The notes beneath the pieces were generated by a model. The model did not search any database. It saw only the letters and a program-made list of their open reading frames with translations, and was not told where the DNA came from. From positions 3,348,001 through 3,412,000 of the forward strand of contig NZ_CP088294.1 of assembly GCF_024666525.1 (NCBI RefSeq): 64,000 bases of DNA, given 5' to 3'. This document shows, piece after piece, positions 52,948-63,714 of this stretch (positions are counted from its first letter, which is position 1; each line of letters begins with the position of its first letter). Both the position numbers and the translations under genes were made by a program. The stretch is from Pseudomonas sp. J452 (lineage in GTDB: Bacteria > Pseudomonadota > Gammaproteobacteria > Pseudomonadales > Pseudomonadaceae).

Positions 52948-53025
52948 ATGACCTTCACGGCAGCGGACAGCCTCGCTCTGCAGTCTCCCGGTTTTGCTCC
53001 GGTGGAGGTCATGGCATGCGCCTGA
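52948..53025 (+). CDS. Possible 25-residue leader reading frame overlapping smc
   Basis: An ATG at 52948 is preceded by AAGGA at 52938-52942 and opens a 25-codon frame (MTFTAADSLALQSPGFAPVE then VMACA) that stops at 53025, ten bases past the smc start. It includes the smc Shine-Dalgarno. It could be a translated leader that couples to smc, or a chance frame in GC-rich DNA. No homologue can be named. Confidence 0.3.
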   Translation: MTFTAADSLALQSPGFAPVEVMACA

Positions 53026-56000
53026 AGTGCATCAAGCTGGCCGGCTTCAAGTCCTTCGTCGATCCGACTACGGTGACTTTCCCGAGCAACATGGCGGCGG
53101 TGGTCGGCCCCAACGGTTGCGGCAAGTCCAATATTATTGACGCCGTACGCTGGGTGATGGGCGAGAGTTCGGCGAAGAACCTTCGCGGCGAGTCGATGAC
53201 CGACGTCATCTTCAACGGCTCCAATACGCGCAAGCCGGTGAGCCAGGCCAGCATCGAGCTGATCTTCGACAACTCCGACGGCGGCTTGGGCGGCGAGTAT
53301 GCGGCCTGGGCCGAGATTTCCATCCGTCGCCGGGTGACCCGCGATTCGCAGAACACCTATTTCCTCAACGGCGTGAAGTGTCGCCGCCGCGATATCACCG
53401 ATATCTTCCTCGGCACCGGCCTGGGCCCGCGCAGCTACTCGATCATCGAACAGGGCATGATCTCCAAGCTGATCGAGGCCAAGCCCGAGGACCTGCGCAA
53501 TTTCATCGAGGAAGCCGCCGGCATCTCCAAGTACAAGGAGCGCCGCCGCGAGACCGAGAGCCGCATCCGCCGCACCCACGAGAACCTGGCGCGCCTGACC
53601 GACCTGCGGGATGAGCTGGAGCGCCAGCTGGAACGCCTGCACCGCCAGGCCCAGGCCGCCGAGAAATACCAGGAATACAAGGCCGAGGAGCGCCAGCTCA
53701 AGGCCCAGCTGTCGGCCCTGCGCTGGCAGGCGCTGAATGAACAGGTCGGCAACCGCGAGCGAGTGATCGGCGATCAGGAAGTGGCGTTCGAAGCGCTGGT
53801 GGCCGAGCAGCGCAATGCCGACGCCAGCATCGAGCGCCTGCGTGACGGCCACCACGAGCTGTCCGAGCGTTTCAACCAGGTGCAGGGGCGCTTCTACTCG
53901 GTGGGTGGCGATATCGCCCGCGTCGAGCAGAGCATCCAGCATGGCCAGCAGCGTTTGCGCCAGTTGCAGGACGACCTCAACGAGGCCGAACGCGCACGCC
54001 TGGAAACCGAATCGCACCTGGGCCACGACCGCACCCTGCTGGCCACTCTGGGTGAAGAGCTGGCCATGCTCGAACCCGAGCAGGAGCTGACCGCCGCTGC
54101 CGCCGAAGAATCCGCCGCCAGTCTGGAAGAGGCGGAAAGCGCCATGCACGGCTGGCAGGAGCAGTGGGAAGGCTTCAACCAGCGCAGTGCCGAGCCGCAG
54201 CGCCAGGCCGAAGTGCAGCAGTCGCGCCTGCAACAGCTGGAGCAGAGCTTGGAGCGCCTGAGCGAACGCCAGCGCCGGCTGGCCGAGGAGCTGGCGCAGC
54301 TGGCCGCCGACCCGGAAGACGCGGCGATTCTCGAACTCTCCGAGCAGCTGGCCGCCAGCGAGCTGAACCTGGAAGAGCTGCATGCCGCCGAAGACAGCCT
54401 GGTCGAGCGCCTCGAACAGCTGCGCGGCGAGCTGCAACAAGCCAGCCAGGCCCAGCAGCAGGCCCAGGGCGAACTGCAGCGCCTGAATGGCCGCATCGTG
54501 TCGCTGGAAGCCCTGCAGCAGGCTGCGCTGAATCCGGGCAAGGGCGCCGCCGAATGGCTGCGCGAGCAGCAGCTGAACAATCGCCCCCGTCTGGCCGAAG
54601 GCCTGCGCGTGGAGGCCGGCTGGGAGCTGGCAGTGGAAACTGTGCTCGGTTCCGACCTGCAGGCGGTACTGCTGGATGATTTCACTGGCCTCGACCTGGC
54701 CGGCTTCGACCAGGGCGAGCTGCGCCTGGTTAACCCGCAAGCTGGCGGCGCGCGCGTGGCCGGCAGCCTGCTGGACAAGGTCGAGGCCGGCTTCGACCTG
54801 GCGCCCTGGCTGGGTCAGGTCCGCCCGGTCGAGACCCTCGACGAGGCTCTGGCCCGGCGCAGTCAGCTGGGCGAAGGCGAAAGCCTGATCAGTCGCGACG
54901 GTTACTGGGTCGGTCGGCACTTCCTGCGTGTGCGCCGCGCCAGTGCCGCCGAGAGTGGTGTGCTGGCCCGTGGTCAGGAGCTGGAGCGCCTCGGCCTGGA
55001 GCGCGAAGAGCGGGAAGCGGCGCTGGCCGATCTGGAAGAGCGCCTGCAGCAGCTGCAGGCCAGTCAGCGCCAGCAGGAAGAAGCGCGTGAGCAACAGCGC
55101 CGTCTGGTGCAGGAGCAGGCCCGCCGTCAGGGCGAGCTGAAGGCACAGCTGTCCGCCGGTCAGGCCAAGGCCGAACAGCTGACCCTACGCCGTCGTCGTC
55201 TGGACGGCGAGCTGGCGGAGCTGGCCGAGCAGCGCGAGCTGGAGCAGGAGCAACTGGGCGAGTCACGCCTGATTCTGCAGGACGCCCTAGATGCCATGGC
55301 CGTCGACACCGAGCAGCGCGAGCAACTGCTGGCCAGGCGCGACCAGTTGCGCGAGCGCCTCGACCGGGTGCGTCAGGAAGCCCGCCAGCACAAGGATCAC
55401 GCCCATCAATTGGCCGTGCGCCTGGGCTCAATCAAGGCCCAGCACGAGTCCACTCGTCAGGCCCTGGAGCGCCTGGAGCTGCAATTCGAGCGCGCCATCG
55501 AGCGCCGTGAGCAGCTCAGCCTCAATCTGGAGGAGGGCGAGGCGCCCCTGGAAGAGCTGCGTATCAAGCTGGAAGAGCTGCTCGACAAGCGCATGGGCGT
55601 GGAAGACGAACTCAAGCTGGCGCGTCTGGCCCTGGAAGACGCCGATCGCGAACTGCGTGACGCCGAGAAGCGCCGCACCCAGGCCGAGCAGCAGGCGCAA
55701 TTGCTGCGCAGCCAGCTGGAGCAGCAGCGCATGGGCTGGCAGGAGCTCAGTGTGCGGCGCAAAGCGTTGCACGATCAGTTACTGGAAGACGGCTACGACC
55801 TGCACGGCGTGCTGGCCACTTTGCCGAGCGAGGCCAGCGAGAAGGCCTGGGAAGAGGAGCTGGAGCGCCTGGCTGCGCGGATCCAGCGCCTGGGGCCGAT
55901 CAACCTGGCGGCCATCGACGAATACCAGCAGCAGTCCGAGCGCAAACGTTACCTGGATGCGCAGAACGCCGACCTGGTCGAGGCCCTGGATACCCTGGAA

Positions 56001-56504
56001 AACGTCATCCGCAAGATCGACAAGGAAACCCGCAACCGCTTCAAGGAAACCTTCGACCAGATCAACTCCGGCCTGCAGGCGCTGTTCCCCAAGGTGTTCG
56101 GCGGTGGTCACGCTTATTTGGAGCTGACCGGCGAAGATCTGCTGGATACCGGCGTGGCGATCATGGCGCGCCCGCCCGGAAAGAAGAACAGCACCATCCA
56201 CCTGCTTTCCGGCGGGGAGAAGGCGCTGACCGCGCTGGCCTTGGTGTTTGCCATCTTCAAGCTCAACCCGGCGCCGTTCTGCATGCTCGACGAAGTGGAT
56301 GCGCCGCTGGACGATGCCAACGTCGGCCGCTATGCACGGCTGGTCAAGGAAATGTCGGCAACGGTGCAATTCATCTATATCACCCACAACAAGATCGCCA
56401 TGGAAATGGCCGATCAACTGATGGGGGTTACCATGCACGAGCCGGGATGCTCGCGCCTGGTGGCGGTGGACGTGGAGGAGGCGCTGTCGCTGGTGGAAGC
56501 CTAG
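53016..56504 (+). CDS. smc: Chromosome segregation protein SMC
   Basis: SMC (1162 residues) is the condensin ATPase. The N-terminal head has Walker A GPNGCGKSNIIDAVRW (about 32-39), then a first coiled coil (about 165-500), a hinge (about 520-640, LGSDLQAVLLDDF) and a second coil. The C-terminal head has the signature LLSGGEKALTALAL and Walker B PAPFCMLDEVDAPLDDANV. GGAGG at 53004-53008 supports the ATG at 53016 with 7-nt spacing; the nearer ATG at 53011 is out of frame. A zipA gene follows. Confidence 0.97.
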   Translation: MRLKCIKLAGFKSFVDPTTVTFPSNMAAVVGPNGCGKSNIIDAVRWVMGESSAKNLRGESMTDVIFNGSNTRKPVSQASIELIFDNSDGGLGGEYAAWAEISIRRRVTRDSQNTYFLNGVKCRRRDITDIFLGTGLGPRSYSIIEQGMISKLIEAKPEDLRNFIEEAAGISKYKERRRETESRIRRTHENLARLTDLRDELERQLERLHRQAQAAEKYQEYKAEERQLKAQLSALRWQALNEQVGNRERVIGDQEVAFEALVAEQRNADASIERLRDGHHELSERFNQVQGRFYSVGGDIARVEQSIQHGQQRLRQLQDDLNEAERARLETESHLGHDRTLLATLGEELAMLEPEQELTAAAAEESAASLEEAESAMHGWQEQWEGFNQRSAEPQRQAEVQQSRLQQLEQSLERLSERQRRLAEELAQLAADPEDAAILELSEQLAASELNLEELHAAEDSLVERLEQLRGELQQASQAQQQAQGELQRLNGRIVSLEALQQAALNPGKGAAEWLREQQLNNRPRLAEGLRVEAGWELAVETVLGSDLQAVLLDDFTGLDLAGFDQGELRLVNPQAGGARVAGSLLDKVEAGFDLAPWLGQVRPVETLDEALARRSQLGEGESLISRDGYWVGRHFLRVRRASAAESGVLARGQELERLGLEREEREAALADLEERLQQLQASQRQQEEAREQQRRLVQEQARRQGELKAQLSAGQAKAEQLTLRRRRLDGELAELAEQRELEQEQLGESRLILQDALDAMAVDTEQREQLLARRDQLRERLDRVRQEARQHKDHAHQLAVRLGSIKAQHESTRQALERLELQFERAIERREQLSLNLEEGEAPLEELRIKLEELLDKRMGVEDELKLARLALEDADRELRDAEKRRTQAEQQAQLLRSQLEQQRMGWQELSVRRKALHDQLLEDGYDLHGVLATLPSEASEKAWEEELERLAARIQRLGPINLAAIDEYQQQSERKRYLDAQNADLVEALDTLENVIRKIDKETRNRFKETFDQINSGLQALFPKVFGGGHAYLELTGEDLLDTGVAIMARPPGKKNSTIHLLSGGEKALTALALVFAIFKLNPAPFCMLDEVDAPLDDANVGRYARLVKEMSATVQFIYITHNKIAMEMADQLMGVTMHEPGCSRLVAVDVEEALSLVEA

Positions 56505-56686
56505 GGGTGATATGGTCAAGATTGCCTGCTAACGGTGCACATTTACCGTTCGTCGTGCTAGCTTAGGCCTCAATTTTGTTACACGCGGAAAATACCTGTA
56601 AGAACATACAGTTGTCTGCGTTTTTCAGGGGGCAGGAAGCCCTTTCTTCATCATCATAATTACTGGTTCAGGGGCTCGAAAACTTC

Positions 56687-57499
56687 ATGGAAATCGGTCT
56701 GCGCGAATGGCTGATCGTCATCGGCATCATCGTCATTGCCGGCATTCTCTTCGACGGCTGGCGCCGCATGCGTGGCGGCAAGGGCAAACTGAAGTTCAAG
56801 CTCGACCACAGTTTCAGCAATCTGCCGGACGATGACTCCGATCCGGATCTGCTCAGCCCGCCGCGCATCCTCGATCGCAAGCGCGAGCCGGGCCTCAGCG
56901 AAGAAGACATGCCGTCGATGAGCGCCACCGAGCTGAATCGCCGGCGCAATATCGAACCGCAACAGGGCGACCTCAACCTCGACACCGAAGAGCCGGTGCC
57001 GACCCTGCTCAATCCAGTCGATGACGGCCCTGAGCCGGTACTGGGTACGCCGAAGGAGGCTCTGCCGGTCGAGGAAGTGCTGGTGATCAACGTGGTGGCC
57101 CGCGAAGGCGAAGTCTTCAATGGCCCGGCGCTGCTGCAGAACATCCTGGAAAGCGGCCTGCGTTTCGGCGAGATGGACATCTTCCACCGTCACGAAAGCA
57201 TGGCCGGCAATGGCGAAGTGCTGTTCTCCATGGCCAACGCGGTCAAGCCGGGCACCTTCGACCTGGACGATATCGAGCTGTTCAGCACCCGTGGCGTTAG
57301 CTTCTTCCTCGGCTTGCCGGGGCCGCGTCATCCGAAGCAGGCCTTCGACGTGATGGTGGCTGCCGCACGCAAGCTGTCCCATGAGCTGAACGGCGAGCTG
57401 AAGGATGACCAGCGTAGTGTGATGACCGCGCAGACCATCGAGCATTACCGTCAGCGCATCGCCGAGTTCGAGCGCAAGAAGCTGACCCACAAGCGTTAA
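56687..57499 (+). CDS. zipA: Cell division protein ZipA
   Basis: ZipA (270 residues) anchors FtsZ to the membrane. An N-terminal membrane helix (about 8-26, [18 protein letters not shown]) is followed by a charged linker and the ZipA_C domain at about 130-265 ([40 protein letters not shown]). The gene order smc-zipA-ligA is usual in pseudomonads. Confidence 0.95.
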   Translation: MEIGLREWLIVIGIIVIAGILFDGWRRMRGGKGKLKFKLDHSFSNLPDDDSDPDLLSPPRILDRKREPGLSEEDMPSMSATELNRRRNIEPQQGDLNLDTEEPVPTLLNPVDDGPEPVLGTPKEALPVEEVLVINVVAREGEVFNGPALLQNILESGLRFGEMDIFHRHESMAGNGEVLFSMANAVKPGTFDLDDIELFSTRGVSFFLGLPGPRHPKQAFDVMVAAARKLSHELNGELKDDQRSVMTAQTIEHYRQRIAEFERKKLTHKR

Positions 57500-57516
57500 T
57501 CGCCGCCGTTACAGAG

Positions 57517-57546
57517 AAAGAGCAGCCCCGGCTGCTCTTTTCGTTT
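57517..57546 (+). terminator. Terminator between zipA and ligA
   Basis: A 10-bp perfect stem (AAAGAGCAGC / GCTGCTCTTT) with a CCCG tetraloop and a TTTTCGTTT tail, 17 nt after zipA and just before ligA. It is likely an intrinsic terminator that leaks into ligA. Confidence 0.85.
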
Positions 57547-57548
57547 GA

Positions 57549-59939
<2,391 letters not shown>

Positions 59940-59944
59940 AGTCG

Positions 59945-59962
59945 GCGGGGCCAGGGCCCCGC
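59945..59962. terminator. Bidirectional terminator between ligA and the HU gene
   Basis: A 7-bp GC stem (GCGGGGC / GCCCCGC) with loop CAGG, followed by TTCCTTCTGTTCTT. It sits between the convergent ligA and HU genes. Confidence 0.7.
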
Positions 59963-59974
59963 TTCCTTCTGTTC

Positions 59975-60253
59975 TTAGTTGAGTGCGTCGGTCAGGGCCT
60001 TGGCCGGCACCAGCTTGACCACCTTCTTGGCCGCGATTTCGATCGCCTTGCCAGTCTGCGGATTGCGTCCGGTACGTGCCGGGCGCTCGCTGGCCTTGAG
60101 TTTGCCGATGCCTGGCAGGGTAATTTCGCCGTCATTTTCCAGAGCGTCGGCGACGATCTCCCCGAGTTGTTCGAGCAGGGCGCGTACATCGCTTTTCTGC
60201 AGGTCGATGGCTTCGGCGAGGTCGGAAATCAGCTGGTCTTTGGTGATGGCCAT
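59975..60253 (-). CDS. HU-family DNA-binding protein
   Basis: A 92-residue HU homologue: MAITKDQLISDLAEAIDLQK, the beta-arm LKASERPARTGRNPQTGKAI and a basic C-terminal helix. HU proteins bend DNA as dimers in the nucleoid. The start at 60253 is set by GGAGCG 6-7 nt upstream on the minus strand. It differs from HupB by its longer N-terminal helix; the paralogue cannot be named with certainty. Confidence 0.9.
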   Translation of the reverse strand: MAITKDQLISDLAEAIDLQKSDVRALLEQLGEIVADALENDGEITLPGIGKLKASERPARTGRNPQTGKAIEIAAKKVVKLVPAKALTDALN

Positions 60254-60349
60254 GAGGCGCTCCATGCAGCAGGGGGAAGGTGCCCGCAGGGCGGGCGATT
60301 CGGCAGGCACGCTACCACAAAGTACAGCTGCGTCGGCGCTTTGGCGCAG

Positions 60350-60949
60350 CTAGTCGATCAGTACGTGCGGCTCATCATGCAGGCAGATGGTCAGCTGTTG
60401 GCCACTCTGCCTGTCGAAGGCGCAGTTGGGCAGGTTGTGCATTTGAGCCTGCTGCAACATCAGCAGCAGAGCGTACAGGCAGAGCAATGAGAAGACGCTT
60501 GCCAACAGCCAACGTAACCAGCCTCGGCTTCGCGGCCGGCGTTTGGGCAGCAGCAGAGGCAGCAGGGCGATGGCGCAGAGTAGGGCGTAGCTGCTCAGCT
60601 CCTCAGGCGTCGGCGAATAGAGCAGATTGCCGTTGGGGTTGCTGGGAAATGTCGCCCACTGATACAGCGCCGTACCGCCAAGCAACAGAAAGGTCAGGGT
60701 CCAGGCAGTGCGTGCGCCGCTCATGCCGAGCAGCCAGCCCGAGCCCAATGCCAGCAGTGCCGGCAACAACAGCAGCAATGCGCTCGCGCTGCCCAGGCCG
60801 CCGAGCAGGGTGCCACTGGTTTCACGGATCTGTAGCAGATAAAGGCCGCTGGCGAGCGCCAGGGTGGCACTGCTTAGCAGGCAGAACAGGCTGATGCCGA
60901 GCCAGAGTGTGGTGCCGGTAGTGACTGAAAAACGGGGCGAGATAGGCAT
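60350..60949 (-). CDS. Hypothetical multi-pass membrane protein
   Basis: A 199-residue protein with four or five hydrophobic helices and a short soluble C-terminus containing NCAFDRQSGQQLTICLHDEP, with two Cys that may be periplasmic. I do not recognise the family. The ATG at 60949 is favoured by AAAGGA 6 nt upstream on the minus strand; the frame extends to 61012 without a start signal. It is divergent from the MCP gene. Confidence 0.65.
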   Translation of the reverse strand: MPISPRFSVTTGTTLWLGISLFCLLSSATLALASGLYLLQIRETSGTLLGGLGSASALLLLLPALLALGSGWLLGMSGARTAWTLTFLLLGGTALYQWATFPSNPNGNLLYSPTPEELSSYALLCAIALLPLLLPKRRPRSRGWLRWLLASVFSLLCLYALLLMLQQAQMHNLPNCAFDRQSGQQLTICLHDEPHVLID

Positions 60950-61101
60950 ACAAGTCCTTTTGCGTGCTGCTGTGGTCCAGTCTGACAGACTGGGGAAAAA
61001 AGTCTCACCCATGGGCTGCCGCTCGCTCCCGGCGCGGGCGGCAAGAAACTGACTATGCTCAATAAATAACTACAAGCCTGCCCAAGCCGTGGAGCCCTGC
61101 C

Positions 61102-62736
61102 ATGTTCCGTCTATTCGCCGATCTAGGATTCCGCTGGAAGATTGCCCTGCCGATTTTTCTGCTCGCCGTACTGCTGGTACTCATGGGGATTCTGGGTATG
61201 CAGGGCATCAGCCAGGTGACCGACTCCAGTACCCGTCTGACCAACCGCTACCTGCCTGCCATCAGTCTATTGTTGAATGCTGATCGTGACCTGTACCAGG
61301 CCTTCGTCGCCGAGCGCAGCCTGCTCGACGAGGGTGCCAGCGCCCATGCCGAGGCGCTCAAGGCCGCGCATGCCGAGAATGCGCAGCAGGCCTACGACCG
61401 CGTACACAAGTTTGCCGAGATGCAGCCGAGCGCCGAGGCGCTCAAGTTGGTGGCCGATTTCGACCGCGGTTTCGCCCAGTGGAAGGCCACCTCCAGTCGC
61501 GTGCTGGAGTTGGCGGGCAGTGATCCTGCCGCCGCCTCTCTGCTGAGTTATGGCGACAGCGAAGCGCAGTTCGAAGCTATCCGCGACCCGATCGACAAGC
61601 TGGGTGAGCTGGAAGACACCGCCGCCAATGCCGAAGGCACCGCCGCTATTGCCCTGGGTGAGAAGCGCAGCTGGCAGCAAGGCGGGATCATCGCCATCGG
61701 CTTGCTGATCTGTGCCGTACTGGTGGTGGGCTTCCCGATCCTGGTGACCCGTCCGCTGCACAACCTGCTGCACCGCATTGAGCAGATCGCCGATGGTGAC
61801 GGTGACCTGCGCGTGCGTCTGGATGTGCTGTCACGCGATGAACTGGGCAAGCTCAGTCATGCCTTCAACCGCTTCCTCGACAAGCTGCAGCCGCTGATCA
61901 AGGAAGTCGGGCGGGTTACCGGTGAGGTGGCCGACTCGGCGGAGTCCCTGGCTGGCATGGCGGCAGCCAATGATCGCCTGATCAGCAGCGAACATGCCGC
62001 GGTGGATCAGGTCAGCACTGCGGCAACCGAAATGAGCAGCGCCGTACACGAGGTGGCGCGCAATGCGCAGAATGCCGCCGATGCCGCGCGCAGTGCCGAG
62101 ACCCAGTCGCGTGATGGTGCGCAGGTAGTGGGTGCGACCATCCATGCCATCCGCCAGCTGGCCCATGAGGTGGAAAGCGCCTCGGCGACCATCCAGACCC
62201 TCGAGCAGGAAACCGCCAACATCGGCGCCGTACTCGCGGTGATCAAGGGCATCGCCGAGCAGACCAACCTGCTGGCGCTGAATGCCGCCATCGAGGCCGC
62301 ACGTGCCGGTGAGCAGGGCCGTGGCTTCGCCGTGGTGGCTGATGAGGTGCGGGCTCTGGCGGCACGCACCCAGGACTCGACCAAGGACATCCAGCAGATG
62401 ATCGAGCGCCTGCAAGTCGGCGTGCAGAATGCGGTCAAGGCCATGCACTCGGGCAGCGAGAAGGCCCGCGACAGTGTCGAGCGTGCGGCGGGGGTGGATG
62501 GCGCGTTGTCCGCCACCGGTGACTCGGTGGCGCGGATCAACGACATGGCGGCACAGATCGCCACCGCCTGCGAGGAGCAGAGTGCGGTGACCGAAGAGAT
62601 CGCACGCAATATCAGCGATATCCGCGACCTGTCCAACGAGGCGGCACAAACGTCCGAGCAGAGCACCCAGGCCAGCGCCCGACTGTCCGAACTGTCCCAC
62701 GGACTGGAGCAGCTGGTGGGGCGCTTCCGCGTCTGA
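61102..62736 (+). CDS. Methyl-accepting chemotaxis protein
   Basis: An MCP of 544 residues. Membrane helices lie at about 12-32 and 190-212, a helical sensing domain between them (about 35-188), then a HAMP domain (about 213-265) and the cytoplasmic signalling hairpin with [17 protein letters not shown] and [15 protein letters not shown] (about 390-425). The protein ends [15 protein letters not shown] without a CheR-docking pentapeptide. The ligand is unknown. It should feed the CheA/CheW array encoded in this window. Confidence 0.95.
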   Translation: MFRLFADLGFRWKIALPIFLLAVLLVLMGILGMQGISQVTDSSTRLTNRYLPAISLLLNADRDLYQAFVAERSLLDEGASAHAEALKAAHAENAQQAYDRVHKFAEMQPSAEALKLVADFDRGFAQWKATSSRVLELAGSDPAAASLLSYGDSEAQFEAIRDPIDKLGELEDTAANAEGTAAIALGEKRSWQQGGIIAIGLLICAVLVVGFPILVTRPLHNLLHRIEQIADGDGDLRVRLDVLSRDELGKLSHAFNRFLDKLQPLIKEVGRVTGEVADSAESLAGMAAANDRLISSEHAAVDQVSTAATEMSSAVHEVARNAQNAADAARSAETQSRDGAQVVGATIHAIRQLAHEVESASATIQTLEQETANIGAVLAVIKGIAEQTNLLALNAAIEAARAGEQGRGFAVVADEVRALAARTQDSTKDIQQMIERLQVGVQNAVKAMHSGSEKARDSVERAAGVDGALSATGDSVARINDMAAQIATACEEQSAVTEEIARNISDIRDLSNEAAQTSEQSTQASARLSELSHGLEQLVGRFRV

Positions 62737-62785
62737 CCAGGCGTACGGGTATGTGCTTGTTCTCTGAGCTAAGTGCTTGAAGCGG

Positions 62786-62813
62786 TTGTAAGTTCGCTTC
62801 CAATCAGTACAAT
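62786..62813 (+). promoter_or_regulatory. Promoter of the 4.5S RNA gene
   Basis: TTGTAA at 62786-62791, a 16-nt spacer and TACAAT at 62808-62813 are a reasonable sigma-70 promoter, about 30 nt before the mature 5' end. Confidence 0.6.
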
Positions 62814-62819
62814 GGCGCG

Positions 62820-62837
62820 GCCCGTCTTCTGACGGGC
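62820..62837 (+). terminator. Hairpin between promoter and 4.5S RNA
   Basis: GCCCGTC / GACGGGC with a TTCT tetraloop and CTTCGTT downstream. It would end MCP transcripts, or form part of the 4.5S precursor leader that RNase P removes. Confidence 0.5.
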
Positions 62838-62845
62838 TTCGTTAT

Positions 62846-62959
62846 GGTGGTCCCATCGGTCCCCTCGCAACGATTACCCGTTAACCTGGTCAGGTCCGGA
62901 AGGAAGCAGCCACAGCGGGAACATCGTGTGCCGGGGTGTGGCTGGTGGGGCCGCCTCCA
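62846..62959 (+). ncRNA. ffs: 4.5S signal recognition particle RNA
   Basis: The conserved Ffh-binding core GGTCAGGTCCGGAAGGAAGC is present, followed by CAGCCACAGCGGG and the symmetric arm TGTGCCGGGGTGTGGCTGG. GTTATGG at 62841-62847 pairs with CCATAAC at 62957-62963 and closes the long stem; mature ends are set by comparison with E. coli 4.5S RNA, with an error of a few bases. It binds Ffh and targets nascent membrane proteins to FtsY. Confidence 0.97.
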
Positions 62960-62965
62960 TAACGT

Positions 62966-62989
62966 AAGTCCTTGAATTCTCAAGGATTT
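62966..62989 (+). terminator. Likely terminator of ffs
   Basis: A 10-bp stem (62966-62975 / 62980-62989, one G-T pair) with loop ATTC, ending in TTT, 7 nt after the 4.5S RNA. It also marks the boundary where base composition falls, so an attachment-site role is possible. Confidence 0.65.
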
Positions 62990-63106
62990 CTAAGTCAAAA
63001 ATCTCGAAGTGTGACAGCCGTGTAGAACACAAAAGTGTTCCAAGGCGGTAGCCTACATCTGCTTGATTCTGCTCGACAAGCTCTCAATTGCCCCCATTGC
63101 TGCCTG
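62990..63106. other. Gene-free stretch at the base-composition boundary
   Basis: No gene is seen here. A small palindrome (GAACAC-AAAA-GTGTTC, 63025-63040) is present. The DNA is clearly less GC-rich than the flagellar region. Confidence 0.6.
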
Positions 63107-63658
63107 CTAGCTAATCGAGTTGGGGCGGGTTTGGAAATCTCTACATCCCCCCACAGAGCAAGCGGTACGGCTCAACGATACAGGGAGTTTTCCTCGGATT
63201 TTTCGTGAGTCTTTGAAGATCAGGTTGACGAGCTTGGGTACGACGCAGCAGTACTCTGGTGAGTAAACGGTGTTCAGTGGGTCAATGATGTCCTTGTCTA
63301 GCTCTGCATCAGGCATTCCGGCATAGGGCTGCGAGACATACCACGCAGCAAATTCCTGATAGTCATGCCACTTCAGGCAGACACGCCCGCTCTGATACGC
63401 AGGGGCGTTAGAGCAGTAGTTTCGACGCATCATGTTGTGCCAAGTCTTATTAGGTGTGCCTTTCCCCGTTTTGAAGTAGGGCATGCCCATGGCTTTACGC
63501 CGGCTACCAGAGTTGTAGCCAACACCATAGGTAAGAGGCTTATCTGCAGTAGGTCCAAAGAGTGGAAGCTCTTCACCGAGACTGTAGTCAAGGTGGATTC
63601 CGGCTACGCAAGGCGCTACGTAAATGGTTCGAGGGGTGGTGCTGCTGTGTTGGTGCAT
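63107..63658 (-). CDS. Phage-like HNH/AP2-type protein, possibly truncated
   Basis: A 183-residue protein resembling small phage proteins related to homing-type HNH/AP2 DNA-binding proteins. Seen features are KTWHNMMRRNYCSNAPAYQS, CLKWHDYQEFAAWY and LDKDIIDPLNTVYSPEYCCV; conserved His and Cys may bind metal. The last 25 residues do not continue the family pattern, so the C-terminus may be lost or replaced. GGAGGT lies 7 nt before the ATG at 63658 on the minus strand. Base composition is lower than upstream. The biochemical function is not known. Confidence 0.6.
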   Translation of the reverse strand: MHQHSSTTPRTIYVAPCVAGIHLDYSLGEELPLFGPTADKPLTYGVGYNSGSRRKAMGMPYFKTGKGTPNKTWHNMMRRNYCSNAPAYQSGRVCLKWHDYQEFAAWYVSQPYAGMPDAELDKDIIDPLNTVYSPEYCCVVPKLVNLIFKDSRKIRGKLPVSLSRTACSVGGCRDFQTRPNSIS

Positions 63659-63691
63659 TGTTGTTACCTCCGTGCTGTTGAAAAAAAGGCG

Positions 63692-63714
63692 AAAAAAACC
63701 GACACAGGGGTCGG
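63692..63714 (-). terminator. Minus-strand terminator upstream of the phage-like gene
   Basis: CCGAC at 63699-63703 and GTCGG at 63710-63714 flank a 6-nt loop. Read on the minus strand the hairpin is followed by seven T (63692-63698). It would end a leftward transcript coming from beyond the right edge. Confidence 0.75.

Noticed and set aside
52146..55094. 982-residue minus-strand frame covering smc
   Set aside because: Only its last 205 residues (from 52763) match a protein family; the rest is an antisense shadow of smc in GC-rich DNA.
60950..61101. FliA promoter for the MCP gene
   Set aside because: AAAA and GCCGCT pieces near 60995-61025 fit the consensus poorly.
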